NCBI GenBank assembly: GCA_910583745.1
Contig: CAJTZC010000005.1
Span: forward strand, 15,375-79,374
Length of the DNA: 64,000 nucleotides
From: an uncultured Bacilli bacterium
GTDB taxonomy: Bacteria; Bacillota_I; Bacilli_A; RF39; UBA660
Direction of reading: 5' to 3'
How positions within the stretch are numbered: the first letter of the stretch is position 1; each line of letters starts with the position of its first letter. Both the position numbers and the translations under genes were made by a program. Shown here piece by piece: positions 16,051-24,817 of the stretch. A model generated the notes under the pieces. It searched no databases and had not been told where the DNA came from. It was given only the letters and a program-made list of their open reading frames with translations.

Positions 16051-18069
16051 TTATCCTTGACTTATATAATATTGTCCCAAAAGATACTTTTGTTCCAATA
16101 ATAAATCTCTTATATCGACAGAACCGTCCTTATTCAAATCGGCAGCTTTTAAATATTCACCACTTAACGCTTTCGATTTGACGAGGTGCTTCTGTATTGC
16201 CAATAAATCTCTTATATCGATGAGTCCATCTCCATTCGTATCGCCATAGAGAACCGTCTTAAACGACTCTGTGACACCTGCATTCGTCACGGTGATGGTC
16301 TGCCCTGTCTTAGTTAGGGCATCAGTAATCTGTGTTCCATTTGCTTCATACATAGATACACTTGAGAAATGATATGTGTTTAAAACTTTATTTATCGTAT
16401 TCGATACATTATCTCCCAAGTCGAAATTAGAGACGAAGTTTTCACTGACCTTTAATCCAACTCCATTTAGAACTTCGCGCGGAGTAAAACCGTCGGTCTC
16501 TATTCTATGGACATAGATAATATAGTTAGAACTCACTCCATTCGGAGCTTTGACGACGACGGTGATTTGTTGTTCATCGCTGTTCAATTGGACTGTACCA
16601 GGATTTGTGAGCTCTGATCGCGGATTCGTAGCTTCTGCCGTAATCTTGATACTCGTCACTTCCTTTTTTACATAACAGTTATACTCATATGCACTCGACT
16701 GGAAACTAGGATTCAATTTGCAATCGGATACTTCCATCCTCTTGAGTGTAGAATCTCCGTTTTGAGTGACATCCAAAGTCGTATAACCACCCATATTAGA
16801 ATAGACTGGTATCAAAAAGTCGTACACTGCATTGTCCCAAGTGCTCAAATTCTCGCTGTTATTGAAATAAGAAGTATATGTCGAATAAGCCTCTTGATAA
16901 GGAGCTCTGATATTTTGCATGTATTGGTTACCATAGAGAGGCTTTATAATTGTATTGAACTTTTGGTAATAGCCAGTCGATTGTCCACGACCGACGTAAT
17001 TGGAAGCGATGAGGCTCGACCCATCATAGATAGAGACATATTGATTGTTCCAATTTTTATTTCTAGCATAGTTGAAGCCGTTGATTAAAACCTCGTGTTC
17101 CGTCTTACCACTCGCTCCGATATTAAAGAAGTTATAGTATCCTTTGTAATCGTTATTATAGCCTACTCCTAAAGACAAGAGAGAACCATTTGCCCCTTGC
17201 TCTAATCTGACCCTGCTGGCGAGATGTACAGGACTGACTTTCCGATTAATACCCGCATCCATAAAAGTATCGACAAAAGAATGCGTTCCCACAGAACAAC
17301 GATTTGAACTCGAGATACAGGCAAAAGTATTGTCCATGAATGTCCCTGCCAAAATTTTGTTTACAGCTTCGTTCGTCTGTGTTACAGGATTATACCCTAG
17401 ATTCTCAAACATGAAAATGTGAGATTCGTCTAAAAAGTTTCTTGCATCCAAGTAGAAAGCGATAGTCTGCTCACTTGCAGCGTGCCAACCAGAACCTGCG
17501 AGGTCTAACCATACTCCATTTTTATATGCACCATCTGCAGTCGACTTCAAACTGTTGTTCGACGTCTGTATGACATTTCTACTCACAACGCTGGCTTCTC
17601 CTTTGACTGCCGTATTAAAATCCATTCCTCCGGCGACACCACCCGTATACGAAGGGGTAAAGTGCCAATTCGGATGAATCGCATGGAGCACAGCCAATTT
17701 GGCTGCATAGTCGCTAGGAAAACCTAAATTGATGAGACTCTGTTCATAAGCATCGTCGGTTTGATAGGTCATCGCATTCACATTTCCCTTTGGAATATAA
17801 CCGGCATAGACGAATCCCGTATATAAAAACTTTATCTTATAGTAATTGCCCTCTTCACCTACGATTTCTACAGCCTCAGGAGAAGAAAGAGAAATATTTC
17901 CATTCGTATCGCTCTTTAATTGATTAGAACTATTAACAGGGGCTGCAGTGGTCGTAATCGAGCTATTCGATTTGACGATTCCCCTTATATATGTTCTGCT
18001 TGCTTCGACAGGCATATTAAATACAAAAAATGCAATAAAAACTATAACGATAGCATTGAACTTCCTCAT
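16051..18069 (-). CDS. secreted N-acetylglucosaminidase with C-terminal dockerin
   Basis: 672 residues. Signal peptide (about 1-23), an SH3-like domain (about 24-105), then a glucosaminidase (GH73-type) catalytic region (about 110-420): LAVLHAIHPNWHFTP, YLDARNFLDESHIFMFENLGYN, HLASRVRLEQGANG and YYNFFNIGA match cell-wall autolysins. A cadherin-like beta-sandwich (about 440-530) follows. The last 65 residues are a type I dockerin with two calcium loops, GDTNGDGLIDIRDLLAIQKHL and ADLNKDGSVDIRDLLLEQKYL (both shortened here). A dockerin on an autolysin next to a cohesin-like membrane protein suggests non-covalent anchoring. Start has GGGAGG upstream. Confidence 0.88.
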   Translation of the reverse strand: MRKFNAIVIVFIAFFVFNMPVEASRTYIRGIVKSNSSITTTAAPVNSSNQLKSDTNGNISLSSPEAVEIVGEEGNYYKIKFLYTGFVYAGYIPKGNVNAMTYQTDDAYEQSLINLGFPSDYAAKLAVLHAIHPNWHFTPSYTGGVAGGMDFNTAVKGEASVVSRNVIQTSNNSLKSTADGAYKNGVWLDLAGSGWHAASEQTIAFYLDARNFLDESHIFMFENLGYNPVTQTNEAVNKILAGTFMDNTFACISSSNRCSVGTHSFVDTFMDAGINRKVSPVHLASRVRLEQGANGSLLSLGVGYNNDYKGYYNFFNIGASGKTEHEVLINGFNYARNKNWNNQYVSIYDGSSLIASNYVGRGQSTGYYQKFNTIIKPLYGNQYMQNIRAPYQEAYSTYTSYFNNSENLSTWDNAVYDFLIPVYSNMGGYTTLDVTQNGDSTLKRMEVSDCKLNPSFQSSAYEYNCYVKKEVTSIKITAEATNPRSELTNPGTVQLNSDEQQITVVVKAPNGVSSNYIIYVHRIETDGFTPREVLNGVGLKVSENFVSNFDLGDNVSNTINKVLNTYHFSSVSMYEANGTQITDALTKTGQTITVTNAGVTESFKTVLYGDTNGDGLIDIRDLLAIQKHLVKSKALSGEYLKAADLNKDGSVDIRDLLLEQKYLLGQYYISQG

Positions 18070-18211
18070 ACAGGCCTCCCATTCTTCAATAGTATACCAT
18101 AGAATGAGGCAAATTGCTTTTTTGGGCGACAGGTATTTACATTAATTGACATGAGTTTTAAAGCACACCATTACGTTAAATATGACATAATTTCATGAAC
18201 TGAAAAAATTC

Positions 18212-18864
18212 TCAGCTAAGAGAATACGGATTATCGATAGTACCGTCTCCTTGGAGTTTATTTAGGTACTCAGCCTTGATGTTGATGACGAGCGCTACAT
18301 CAACATCACCGTAGTCAAGAGCATAAAAACTTGAGTTTTCACCTCAGTTTGGTCTATATCTTCTAGATTTGCAAATGTTATTCTTAATCTGTAAGTATAA
18401 GTGTGTCCAGCAGGAATGAGCAAGTGGTCTGCCAAAATTTTCGTTGAAACTCCTTCACTTCTAGGAACATTCATCTCATCCGTCTCTACATTTCTATACA
18501 TAGAGTCATTCTCATCTGTCTTTTCTTCTAATCTGTAGCTTAAAGATTCTCTCAAGTAGGTATTGATTAAATTATCCCAGATTATCTTCGCATAGGCATC
18601 TTGAGTCCCATTATTTTCTATTACAAATATCTTTTCAATTGTATCTCCAAAGTTCCATAACATTTCTGTATTCTCTACAGTCCCATCGTTATCCCTAAAT
18701 GTCAAAGCCAATGTTCCACTCCGGATAGTAAGTTTCTCTTCTTCTTTTTCGACTGGAACATAAAAGAAAGCATAACTTACTCCTATGATGACCACTAGAA
18801 CAGGTATTATCAATCCTATATAAATTATTTTCTTTTTTAATTGCTCTTTGTTAAATTCTTCCAC
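18212..18864 (-). pseudogene. TasA/camelysin-like surface protein with C-terminal frameshift
   Basis: The unbroken frame gives 189 residues (GTG 18864 to 18295): a membrane segment with IGVSYAFFYVP, then a beta-rich domain with GTLALTFRDNDG, similar in style to TasA/SipW-dependent surface proteins. It ends in MLLTTVMLM, which is not a natural end. One extra T in the T5 run at 18325-18329 would restore a frame running to 18212, ending GDVDVALVINIKAEYLN and LQGDGTIDNPYSLS, a tail commonly seen on this protein class. So it is either a real frameshift or a sequence error. The GTG start has no ribosome binding site and sits 4 bases after a strong hairpin. Confidence 0.55.
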
Positions 18865-18867
18865 GAC

Positions 18868-18899
18868 AAAAGGCCCATCTTTCTATATATCCGGGCCTT
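18868..18899. other. strong hairpin just before the start of the surface protein gene
   Basis: AAGGCCC and GGGCCTT with a 16-base spacer, followed on the minus strand by TTT and then the GTG start. It looks like an intrinsic terminator inside the leader and may be an attenuator. Two direct repeats (TAAAACACAAGATTCGGA and TAAAGCACAAGGCCCGGA) precede it at 18893-18932. Confidence 0.5.
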
Positions 18900-18948
18900 G
18901 TGCTTTATCCGAATCTTGTGTTTTAACCGGACCTCTTTTACTCTTAAA

Positions 18949-18977
18949 TTTTAACCCATTGGCTTCGTTCTTGTCAA
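18949..18977 (-). promoter_or_regulatory. promoter upstream of the frameshifted surface protein
   Basis: TTGACA, 17-base spacer, TTAAAA on the minus strand; RNA would start near 18942, leaving a leader of about 78 bases that contains the direct repeats and the hairpin. Confidence 0.6.
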
Positions 18978-19044
18978 GCTTTTCCCTCTCGGTTTACAGC
19001 ACATACACCGCTTCCTTAAAGAAACAAATGTACGTTTTACTGAT

Positions 19045-19071
19045 TAAAAAAGTTCCCTGTATAAGGAAACT
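19045..19071 (-). terminator. terminator after the 104-residue protein gene
   Basis: AGTTTCC pairs with GGGAACT (one G-T), followed by TTTTTT on the minus strand, overlapping the stop codon at 19070-19072. Confidence 0.8.
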
Positions 19072-19384
19072 AATTGTTATCGATGAAATCGACCATCTTT
19101 TTAAATACAGCTGGATTCTTATCGACTTTGCTTATTAAATCGTCTTTGTCGAACTTAGAAAAGATGTTCTTAAAAGACTCAGCATCTCTCAAAAATATTT
19201 CAGGATATTTGACGACAACTTGAGAATAATTGTCGACTCCAAAATCTTTCATGTATTTGATGTTCTCGCTTACTAAACCGACGAATAGAGAGAGCTCTGA
19301 AAAAGTTGCTTCATCTGTGTTGTCCTTAATCGTATCTACATCTCGACTATCCAAACCAAAATCATATAAATATTCCAATACCAT
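19070..19384 (-). CDS. 104-residue soluble protein of unknown function
   Basis: Helical and acidic, without membrane segments. It repeats a short pattern near the end (PEIFLRDAESFKNIF then PAVFKKMVDFI), which may be two helical hairpins. The ATG at 19384 overlaps the TGA of the preceding coiled-coil gene, so the two are translationally coupled and probably act together. A TTG at 19387 is a less likely start. Family not recognised. Confidence 0.65.
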   Translation of the reverse strand: MVLEYLYDFGLDSRDVDTIKDNTDEATFSELSLFVGLVSENIKYMKDFGVDNYSQVVVKYPEIFLRDAESFKNIFSKFDKDDLISKVDKNPAVFKKMVDFIDNN

Positions 19385-20793
19385 CAACGATTACCTTCTT
19401 TCAAGTTTTTAACTTTTCTCAAAATAGTTATCTCAGGCCCGACCTTTTTCATAGCTTTCAAATCGTTCCCATCGATTTCATTTATGGCGTTTTCTACATC
19501 TTTAATCGTCATCTCGAAATCCTCACTAGAACCGTTGCGGCGAGAAACTCTGTCACCAATGAGACTTGAAAGTCTCTTAAAAGAAGTTCCATAAGGTTTT
19601 AACAATTCATCGATGGCACTGTCTTCATTTTTGATTTCATTCTGTACTCCGCCCATTTGAGTGTCCGTAGAATTTAATATGTTTTCCCAATCTGAGAAAT
19701 CACTGTCTAAGAAAGGACTATCTTCGACTACGTTCTCTGACTTTTCTATATCAGGAGCTGTACTGAATAGACTCTCTAAATTATCTGTATATACTTTTTT
19801 ACTACTATCGAGACTAAAGTTCTCTTTTTTATCGAAGTCAAAATCGAAATCGAAACTTGGAGCAGAAGCTGTTTCTAAATCTAAGACAGGCGTGTTCGAT
19901 ACTTCGACGGTCTCCTCTACAGTCACCGTTTCCTCTTTTGGTTTAAATCCAGTGATGTCATAAATCTGTTTTAAAGAAGATTCAAAATCTGCCTCGGTCG
20001 TTTTCGTCTCATTTTCTTCGACGACTTCTACGACAGGTTCTTCCTTTTTCTCTTCTTTAGGTGTTTGGTATGTGTCGCTCTTTAAAGTTTCTAGAATGCT
20101 AGGTTTTTCTTTTATAATACGAGAAGAACTGCTGCTCGTCTCTTCATCAGAATCGGTCTCTTTCGCTCTACTTACTTTTCTAGTGGATTTAGAGACTCTA
20201 GATTCTGGCTTCTTAGTAACTTCCTTTTCGTTAGAAATATCTTCTAAATCGGTTTCGGCCTTGCTAGATACTTTTTCAAAATACTCAAGGGTCTTTTTGT
20301 ATTTATTCAATTCGAGATTGTACTCGTCTAAATCTTTATTCAAATCGTCGATAGTACTCGTGTAGTTCGCTATATCGACTTTTACACCTTCGATGTCGCT
20401 GTTGAGACGTGCAATCTCAGAACGGTTCTTCTCGACGTCTTCCTCACAGTTATTCCTTGCCTCTTCGATTATTTTACTATACAAATCTTTCGTATCGCCC
20501 TTACTCGTAGAAGAATATGCATCGGCAATCTTTTTATAGGTGCTTTCGACATTGTCTATGGCATCTTTAATCTCGCCAATCTTGTTTTCCATTTTGACGA
20601 TCTCTTGTTCGCACTTCTCTCTTGCAGATTCGTTCTCACTCACGTCTTTTGTGGTATCGTCGATTCTCTCCTCATAATTTTTAATGTTACTTCTTATTCC
20701 GTCTATTAAGGATAGAAGTGTACTCTTTGCTTTTTCGACAAAATTGCAGTAAACTTCGACACTTTTTATGTCGTCAATTTCAAATTTTTCCAT
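19384..20793 (-). CDS. coiled-coil protein with long disordered acidic region
   Basis: 469 residues. Residues about 1-190 are a strong coiled coil (heptads rich in Glu, Lys, Asn, Ile). The middle (about 190-370) is low-complexity and disordered, with a Ser run (about 220-230), repeated KEEKKEEP, and an FDFDFDFD stretch. The last 70 residues (LSSLIGDRVSRRNG to LRKVKNLKEGNR) look folded and basic. It has no signal or membrane helix, so it is likely a cytoplasmic scaffold. Coupled to the following 104-residue gene. Function unknown. Confidence 0.7.
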   Translation of the reverse strand: MEKFEIDDIKSVEVYCNFVEKAKSTLLSLIDGIRSNIKNYEERIDDTTKDVSENESAREKCEQEIVKMENKIGEIKDAIDNVESTYKKIADAYSSTSKGDTKDLYSKIIEEARNNCEEDVEKNRSEIARLNSDIEGVKVDIANYTSTIDDLNKDLDEYNLELNKYKKTLEYFEKVSSKAETDLEDISNEKEVTKKPESRVSKSTRKVSRAKETDSDEETSSSSSRIIKEKPSILETLKSDTYQTPKEEKKEEPVVEVVEENETKTTEADFESSLKQIYDITGFKPKEETVTVEETVEVSNTPVLDLETASAPSFDFDFDFDKKENFSLDSSKKVYTDNLESLFSTAPDIEKSENVVEDSPFLDSDFSDWENILNSTDTQMGGVQNEIKNEDSAIDELLKPYGTSFKRLSSLIGDRVSRRNGSSEDFEMTIKDVENAINEIDGNDLKAMKKVGPEITILRKVKNLKEGNR

Positions 20794-20935
20794 ACTAGCT
20801 CTAGCATCTCCCTTACTTATTCTGCAACCATTTTAACAAATAATCATATAAAAGTAAACCTTTTCTTTTCCACATTTTTCAAAAGGTGCACACCATGAGC
20901 GTTCCTTACATAATATAAAGTGGTTGGTGATTAAT

Positions 20936-21946
20936 TTGAAAAATATTTTTTGTAGAGGCTTAAAAGGGATAATTTTGAGTTTTCTATTCTTCTTTCTAGT
21001 CTTCGGCATCGCAGGATGCAAAAAAGACACGACAAAGACGGACGATTTAAAGACGGTTACAGTTGGCGAAGTAACCCACAGTGCATTCTATGCTCCATTC
21101 TATGTCGCTATAGAAAACGGTTACTTTGAAGAGAACGGTCTCGCCATCGACTTGACTTTGATAAGTGGCGCGAACAATGTCACTGCAGCAGTGCTCAGTG
21201 GCGACGTCGAAATAGGTTTCTGCGGGCCCGAAGCGACAATCTATATTTATAATGGTGGCGAAAAAGACTACATCAAAACTTTTGCAGGTCTCACAAAGAG
21301 AGATGGACAATTCATCGTTTCCAAAAAAGAATTGAAAGACTTTTCTTGGGAGATGCTGAAGGGCAAAGAAGTTCTTGCAGGCCGTGTCGGAGGAATGCCA
21401 GAACTGAACTTCGAAAACGCTCTGAAAAATGCAGGAATCGAAAAAGCAGAAGTCGATATCAACACATCTGTGGACTTTGCTTCCCTGACGAGTGCTTTCA
21501 TAGGAAGCGACAAAGACGATGTGTTCGTCAATCTATTTGAACCGAATGCTACAAAGTTGGTCAGTATGGGATATGGCCACGTCGTGGCAAGCATCGGAGA
21601 GATGTCTGGTGAAATGCCTTATACAGCATTCAATGCTCGAAAAAGTTATATCGAGAAAAACGAAGACGTCCTAAAAAAATTCACGGACGCCATCGCGAAA
21701 GGTCTAGAATATTGCAATGAAAAAAGTGCAAAAGAAATTGCACAAATGATTATAGACCAATTCCCAGATACTTCGATAAACGATTTGATATCTATAGTTC
21801 AAAGATACAAGGATGCTGACAGTTGGCTCGAAGCTCCTAAGATTGAGGAAAATCTCTTCGAGAATCTCGAGTCTATCATGGTCGACTCAAAACAGATAGA
21901 AAAATATGTTCCGTTCGAAGATTTAGTTGTAAATCTTTACGAATAG
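20936..21946 (+). CDS. ABC transporter substrate-binding lipoprotein (NMT1/SsuA type)
   Basis: About 336 residues. A lipoprotein signal ends in the lipobox GIAGC (Cys near residue 28). The mature part is a periplasmic-binding fold of the NMT1/THI5-SsuA-TauA family: VTVGEVTHSAFYAPFYVAIENGYF, VTAAVLSGDVEIGFCGPEA, FLIGSDK-like loops. Such proteins bring sulfonates, nitrate or pyrimidine precursors of thiamine to SsuBC-type transporters. No ATPase or permease is adjacent; the only such pair in the window is at 61.1-62.6 kb and lacks a binding protein. Start is probably TTG 20936 after GGTGA; the frame opens at 20924. Confidence 0.85.
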   Translation: MKNIFCRGLKGIILSFLFFFLVFGIAGCKKDTTKTDDLKTVTVGEVTHSAFYAPFYVAIENGYFEENGLAIDLTLISGANNVTAAVLSGDVEIGFCGPEATIYIYNGGEKDYIKTFAGLTKRDGQFIVSKKELKDFSWEMLKGKEVLAGRVGGMPELNFENALKNAGIEKAEVDINTSVDFASLTSAFIGSDKDDVFVNLFEPNATKLVSMGYGHVVASIGEMSGEMPYTAFNARKSYIEKNEDVLKKFTDAIAKGLEYCNEKSAKEIAQMIIDQFPDTSINDLISIVQRYKDADSWLEAPKIEENLFENLESIMVDSKQIEKYVPFEDLVVNLYE

Positions 21947-21953
21947 TCTTTAT

Positions 21954-21986
21954 CCATTGCCTTTCTGGGTGATGGTTTTTTATATA
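21954..21986 (+). terminator. terminator of the substrate-binding protein gene
   Basis: CCATTGCC pairs with GGTGATGG (two G-T wobbles) around a 5-6 base loop, followed by six T. Confidence 0.8.
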
Positions 21987-21989
21987 GAA

Positions 21990-23150
21990 TTATTTTAGTT
22001 GTCCTATGCAGCTGTCTGGAACAGTAATGCCCACGACGTCGAACACGACACTACAGAGAAGTGGTACGAAGAAGAGCAACATGGCTGCAATCAATCTTTT
22101 CATGAATTTGTTGCTGATTTTCTTCATCTCGTTCATCTCACCGTTCAAAACGACTTTTAAGATATCCGCCGCTGTCAAGAGAATCACTAGAATAGGACCA
22201 GCATATTGAATCGTCTTAAATATGTTGTTGATAACTTCCGTCATCTCATTTCCTAGTATGCTATTGCAATCGGTCCCCTCGCTCGGATTGACAGGTGGAA
22301 CCAATCCACCGCCGGTAAAGTCATTAAAATTGACTGCCTTTTTCTTCTCTAATTCTTGTTTTTCTTCCTCAGTCAACGTTCCAGCATCGATAGCTTTTTG
22401 TTCTTCTTGAGCCATTCTCGACTTGAGAGCATTGAAATCTTCTTCTAAGATAGAATGCTTTTCGATATAGTTTTTCACAAACTCAGGCGTCACATAGACT
22501 GTATCGAATTGATATCTCGTCTTTGTCGCGGCGAGAGCTTTAGATTTTATGAGTCCATCAATCGTATTTTTGCTGTTCTTGTACTCGTCGAACGTAACCT
22601 GCAAATAGGCTGCTTTGATATTGTTATTCATCACATAAAAGATAGACTCTGAAAATTCGACACTCTTAAATGGCCCCTTTTCAAAGTTTGAACCACAAAC
22701 ATCGTTATCTCCGAAACACATCTCATGATTCCAATCGTAATCGATGAAAGAATGTTTGGGACATTCAAACCTGTTTTCCATCGATGCTTCCATCCTTTGA
22801 CCTGTCCACCCATAACTTACTCTCTCTTTTTTCCTGAATACCCAATCGAAACTTCCTTGTGTCAAGTTCATGCCAATCCAAGTACTCTCCATGTGAGTGA
22901 GAACTCCCGCTTTATTTCTATAGAATACGTTCCAAGTATCCTTCGCATTCTTCTGTGCTTCCGTCTCACCAATCGCTTCAAAAATGTACATGATTTCATT
23001 CTGTACAGCACCATCGTCGTTTTTATACTGACATAGATAGGCACCGATACCACTTTCGATTAAACTGACAGTGCCATCTCTCCCATAAGCGAAAACATTG
23101 CTCACAGACAAAATCATACAAATCATTGCTAAAAAAACTAATTTTTTCAT
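21990..23150 (-). CDS. secreted protein with VirB2/TrbC-like C-terminal membrane hairpin (paralogue 1)
   Basis: 386 residues. Signal peptide (about 1-21), then an ectodomain of about 250 residues with conserved Cys (ECPKHSFIDYD, EMCFGDNDVCG, NFEKGPF), a helical Glu/Lys region, and a C-terminal module: TDCNSILGNEMTEVINNIF, a helix (YAGPILVILLTAADILKVVL), a basic loop (NEMKKISNKFMKRL), a second helix and a final short Cys segment. The last 95 residues are almost identical to the next paralogue while the ectodomains have diverged. The membrane module resembles TrbC/VirB2 pilin-like proteins, but no secretion ATPase or other T4SS gene is near. Function unknown. Confidence 0.75.
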   Translation of the reverse strand: MKKLVFLAMICMILSVSNVFAYGRDGTVSLIESGIGAYLCQYKNDDGAVQNEIMYIFEAIGETEAQKNAKDTWNVFYRNKAGVLTHMESTWIGMNLTQGSFDWVFRKKERVSYGWTGQRMEASMENRFECPKHSFIDYDWNHEMCFGDNDVCGSNFEKGPFKSVEFSESIFYVMNNNIKAAYLQVTFDEYKNSKNTIDGLIKSKALAATKTRYQFDTVYVTPEFVKNYIEKHSILEEDFNALKSRMAQEEQKAIDAGTLTEEEKQELEKKKAVNFNDFTGGGLVPPVNPSEGTDCNSILGNEMTEVINNIFKTIQYAGPILVILLTAADILKVVLNGEMNEMKKISNKFMKRLIAAMLLFFVPLLCSVVFDVVGITVPDSCIGQLK

Positions 23151-23170
23151 TGTAACTCTCTCCTAAAATA

Positions 23171-23199
23171 AGTATACCATTTCATAAAAGGAAAGACAA
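23171..23199 (-). promoter_or_regulatory. promoter of pilin-like paralogue 1
   Basis: TTGTCT, 17-base spacer, TATACT (with extended -10 TGG) on the minus strand, about 20 bases before the start at 23150. Confidence 0.65.
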
Positions 23200-23230
23200 A
23201 TAAAATAAAAAGGATAGACAAAAATATCTA

Positions 23231-24355
23231 TCACTTCATCGTACCGATACAGCTATCTGGAACGGTGATACCCACGACATCGAACACAATTCCACAGAGA
23301 AGCGGTACAAAGAATAACAACATGGCTGCGATGAGTCTCTTCATGAATTTGCTGCTTATCTTCTTCATCTCGTTCATCTCGCCGTTCAAAACGACTTTTA
23401 AGATATCAGCTGCGGTCAACAGAATAACCAAGATAGGTCCAGCATATTGAATCGTCTTAAATATGTTGTTGACGACTTCAGTCATCTCGTTTCCTAAGAT
23501 ACTGTTACAATCCGTTCCTTCGCTAGGAGTCACTGAAGGAACGAAACTCCCTTCATTTGTATTATAAGTGATATTTTTCTTATTTTCCAATTCTGCTTTT
23601 TCTGTTTCCGTCAACGTTCCAGCGTTGATAGCCTTCTGCTCTTCCCGCTTCATTCGCTCTTTCAAATCGTTAAGTTCTTTTTCCATAATCGCATGTTTTG
23701 TAATATAGGTATCTACATATTTTGGAGTGTTGTAAGTGGTGTTAAACTGATATTTTGCTTCGAGCGCAGCGAGAGCTTTCTTTTTTAAAAGTTCTTCTAA
23801 TCCCGTTTTACTTTTATACTCGTCGAAGGTAATCTGAACATAGGCATTTTTAATCATGGTATCCATCACAGAGAAGAGAGTATTTGCATTATTCGTAAGT
23901 GTAAAAGGCCCTTTTTCAAAATTCATTCCACAAGAAGGCCCCTCTGCAAAACATATTTCATTCACGCCGTCGTAATCGATAAACGAGTGTTTAGGACATT
24001 CGAAACTCAACTCTTTAGAAGCGCTCATTCGACCAGTATGAAAATTATAGCTCACCGCACTATTTTTAACGAATACATTTTCAAATGTTCCTTCTGTCGA
24101 TTCTCCAATGGTTAGATTATTGAAACGCATATAAGTCAGAGTCCACTGGTTCTTGAAATTTTCCATTTCTTTATACTCGAAAGTATGATAAATTTCATTC
24201 TGAACTGTTCCACTAGAATCGACATATTCACACAACAAAACCGCGCGATTCTCTCTGGTGAGGTCTACGAGTTCTGCCCGACTTAAAGCTTCGGCATTTC
24301 CTACAAAGACAAAACCCAATAGGCATAAAAAGAAAAAGCGAATAAACTTACTCAT
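23231..24355 (-). CDS. secreted protein with VirB2/TrbC-like C-terminal membrane hairpin (paralogue 2)
   Basis: 374 residues with the same plan as its neighbour: signal peptide ending GNAEA, a Cys-bearing ectodomain (FECPKHSFIDYD, EICFAEGPSCGMNFEKGPF), a helical Glu/Lys stretch (LKERMKREEQKAINAGTLTE, close to LKSRMAQEEQKAIDAGTLTE in paralogue 1) and the C-terminal two-helix module starting TDCNSILGNEMTEV. GGAGG lies before the start. The strong identity of the C-terminal module at both protein and DNA level beside diverged ectodomains points to gene conversion or module swapping. Confidence 0.75.
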   Translation of the reverse strand: MSKFIRFFFLCLLGFVFVGNAEALSRAELVDLTRENRAVLLCEYVDSSGTVQNEIYHTFEYKEMENFKNQWTLTYMRFNNLTIGESTEGTFENVFVKNSAVSYNFHTGRMSASKELSFECPKHSFIDYDGVNEICFAEGPSCGMNFEKGPFTLTNNANTLFSVMDTMIKNAYVQITFDEYKSKTGLEELLKKKALAALEAKYQFNTTYNTPKYVDTYITKHAIMEKELNDLKERMKREEQKAINAGTLTETEKAELENKKNITYNTNEGSFVPSVTPSEGTDCNSILGNEMTEVVNNIFKTIQYAGPILVILLTAADILKVVLNGEMNEMKKISSKFMKRLIAAMLLFFVPLLCGIVFDVVGITVPDSCIGTMK

Positions 24356-24376
24356 ACTTCTACCTCCACTTATTTA

Positions 24377-24757
24377 TTATGGTAAATCGCTTGCGATTTG
24401 CACAGCTGTTCTACAGCCTTTGCTCGAAGGATAGAACATACAGTCATAACAGACATCATAGTCGATACCCGATTTCACAGTCGCATCTTTAAATCCTCCG
24501 ACGAATCCGAATACCACCATACAAAGGGTCGGAACGAAAAAGATGGACACGCAAACTGCGATTTTTTTAAAAAAAGATTTGATATTTTTCTTGATATCGT
24601 CCGTTTTACTCGATATCACAGCCTTAGCGATATCGATAATCCCTAAACATATCAAAATCAATGGCAACGAAATCTTAAAAATGCTCAATACCTGACCTAT
24701 AAATTGAAGTGCTGGAGATATATCTTGACAAAAAGTATTTATCGAAGCAACAAACAT
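24377..24757 (-). CDS. small VirB2/TrbC-like membrane protein (paralogue 3)
   Basis: 126 residues. Only the membrane module: an N-terminal Cys segment (CQDISPALQFIGQVL), helix 1 (FKISLPLILICLGIIDIAKAV), a basic loop (DDIKKNIKSFFKK), helix 2, then an outside tail with four Cys (VCYDC, GCRTAV region). The fold order matches mature VirB2/TrbC pilins, but pairing of the Cys and lack of T4SS neighbours are unusual. It shares with paralogue 4 the motifs IDxxKAxISSK and FGFV. It has its own promoter and a GGAGGTG site. Confidence 0.75.
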   Translation of the reverse strand: MFVASINTFCQDISPALQFIGQVLSIFKISLPLILICLGIIDIAKAVISSKTDDIKKNIKSFFKKIAVCVSIFFVPTLCMVVFGFVGGFKDATVKSGIDYDVCYDCMFYPSSKGCRTAVQIASDLP

Positions 24758-24788
24758 GAAACACCTCCAAAAAAAGTATACTATAACT

Positions 24789-24817
24789 AGTATACTTTCA
24801 TGTTAAGAATTTGTCAA
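24789..24817 (-). promoter_or_regulatory. promoter of pilin-like paralogue 3
   Basis: Perfect TTGACA, 17-base spacer, TATACT on the minus strand. It lies between paralogues 4 and 3, so the four genes are not simply one transcript. Confidence 0.75.

Noticed and set aside
18870..19020. Small minus-strand frame ending KRGPVKTQDSDKAQGPDI
   Set aside because: It has no start codon after the preceding stop and lies in the promoter and leader of the surface protein gene; its repeats are better seen as leader elements.
20800..20935. TPP riboswitch upstream of the NMT1-type lipoprotein
   Set aside because: No CUGAGA or other conserved TPP element in the leader; only a GGTGCACACC partial palindrome is present.
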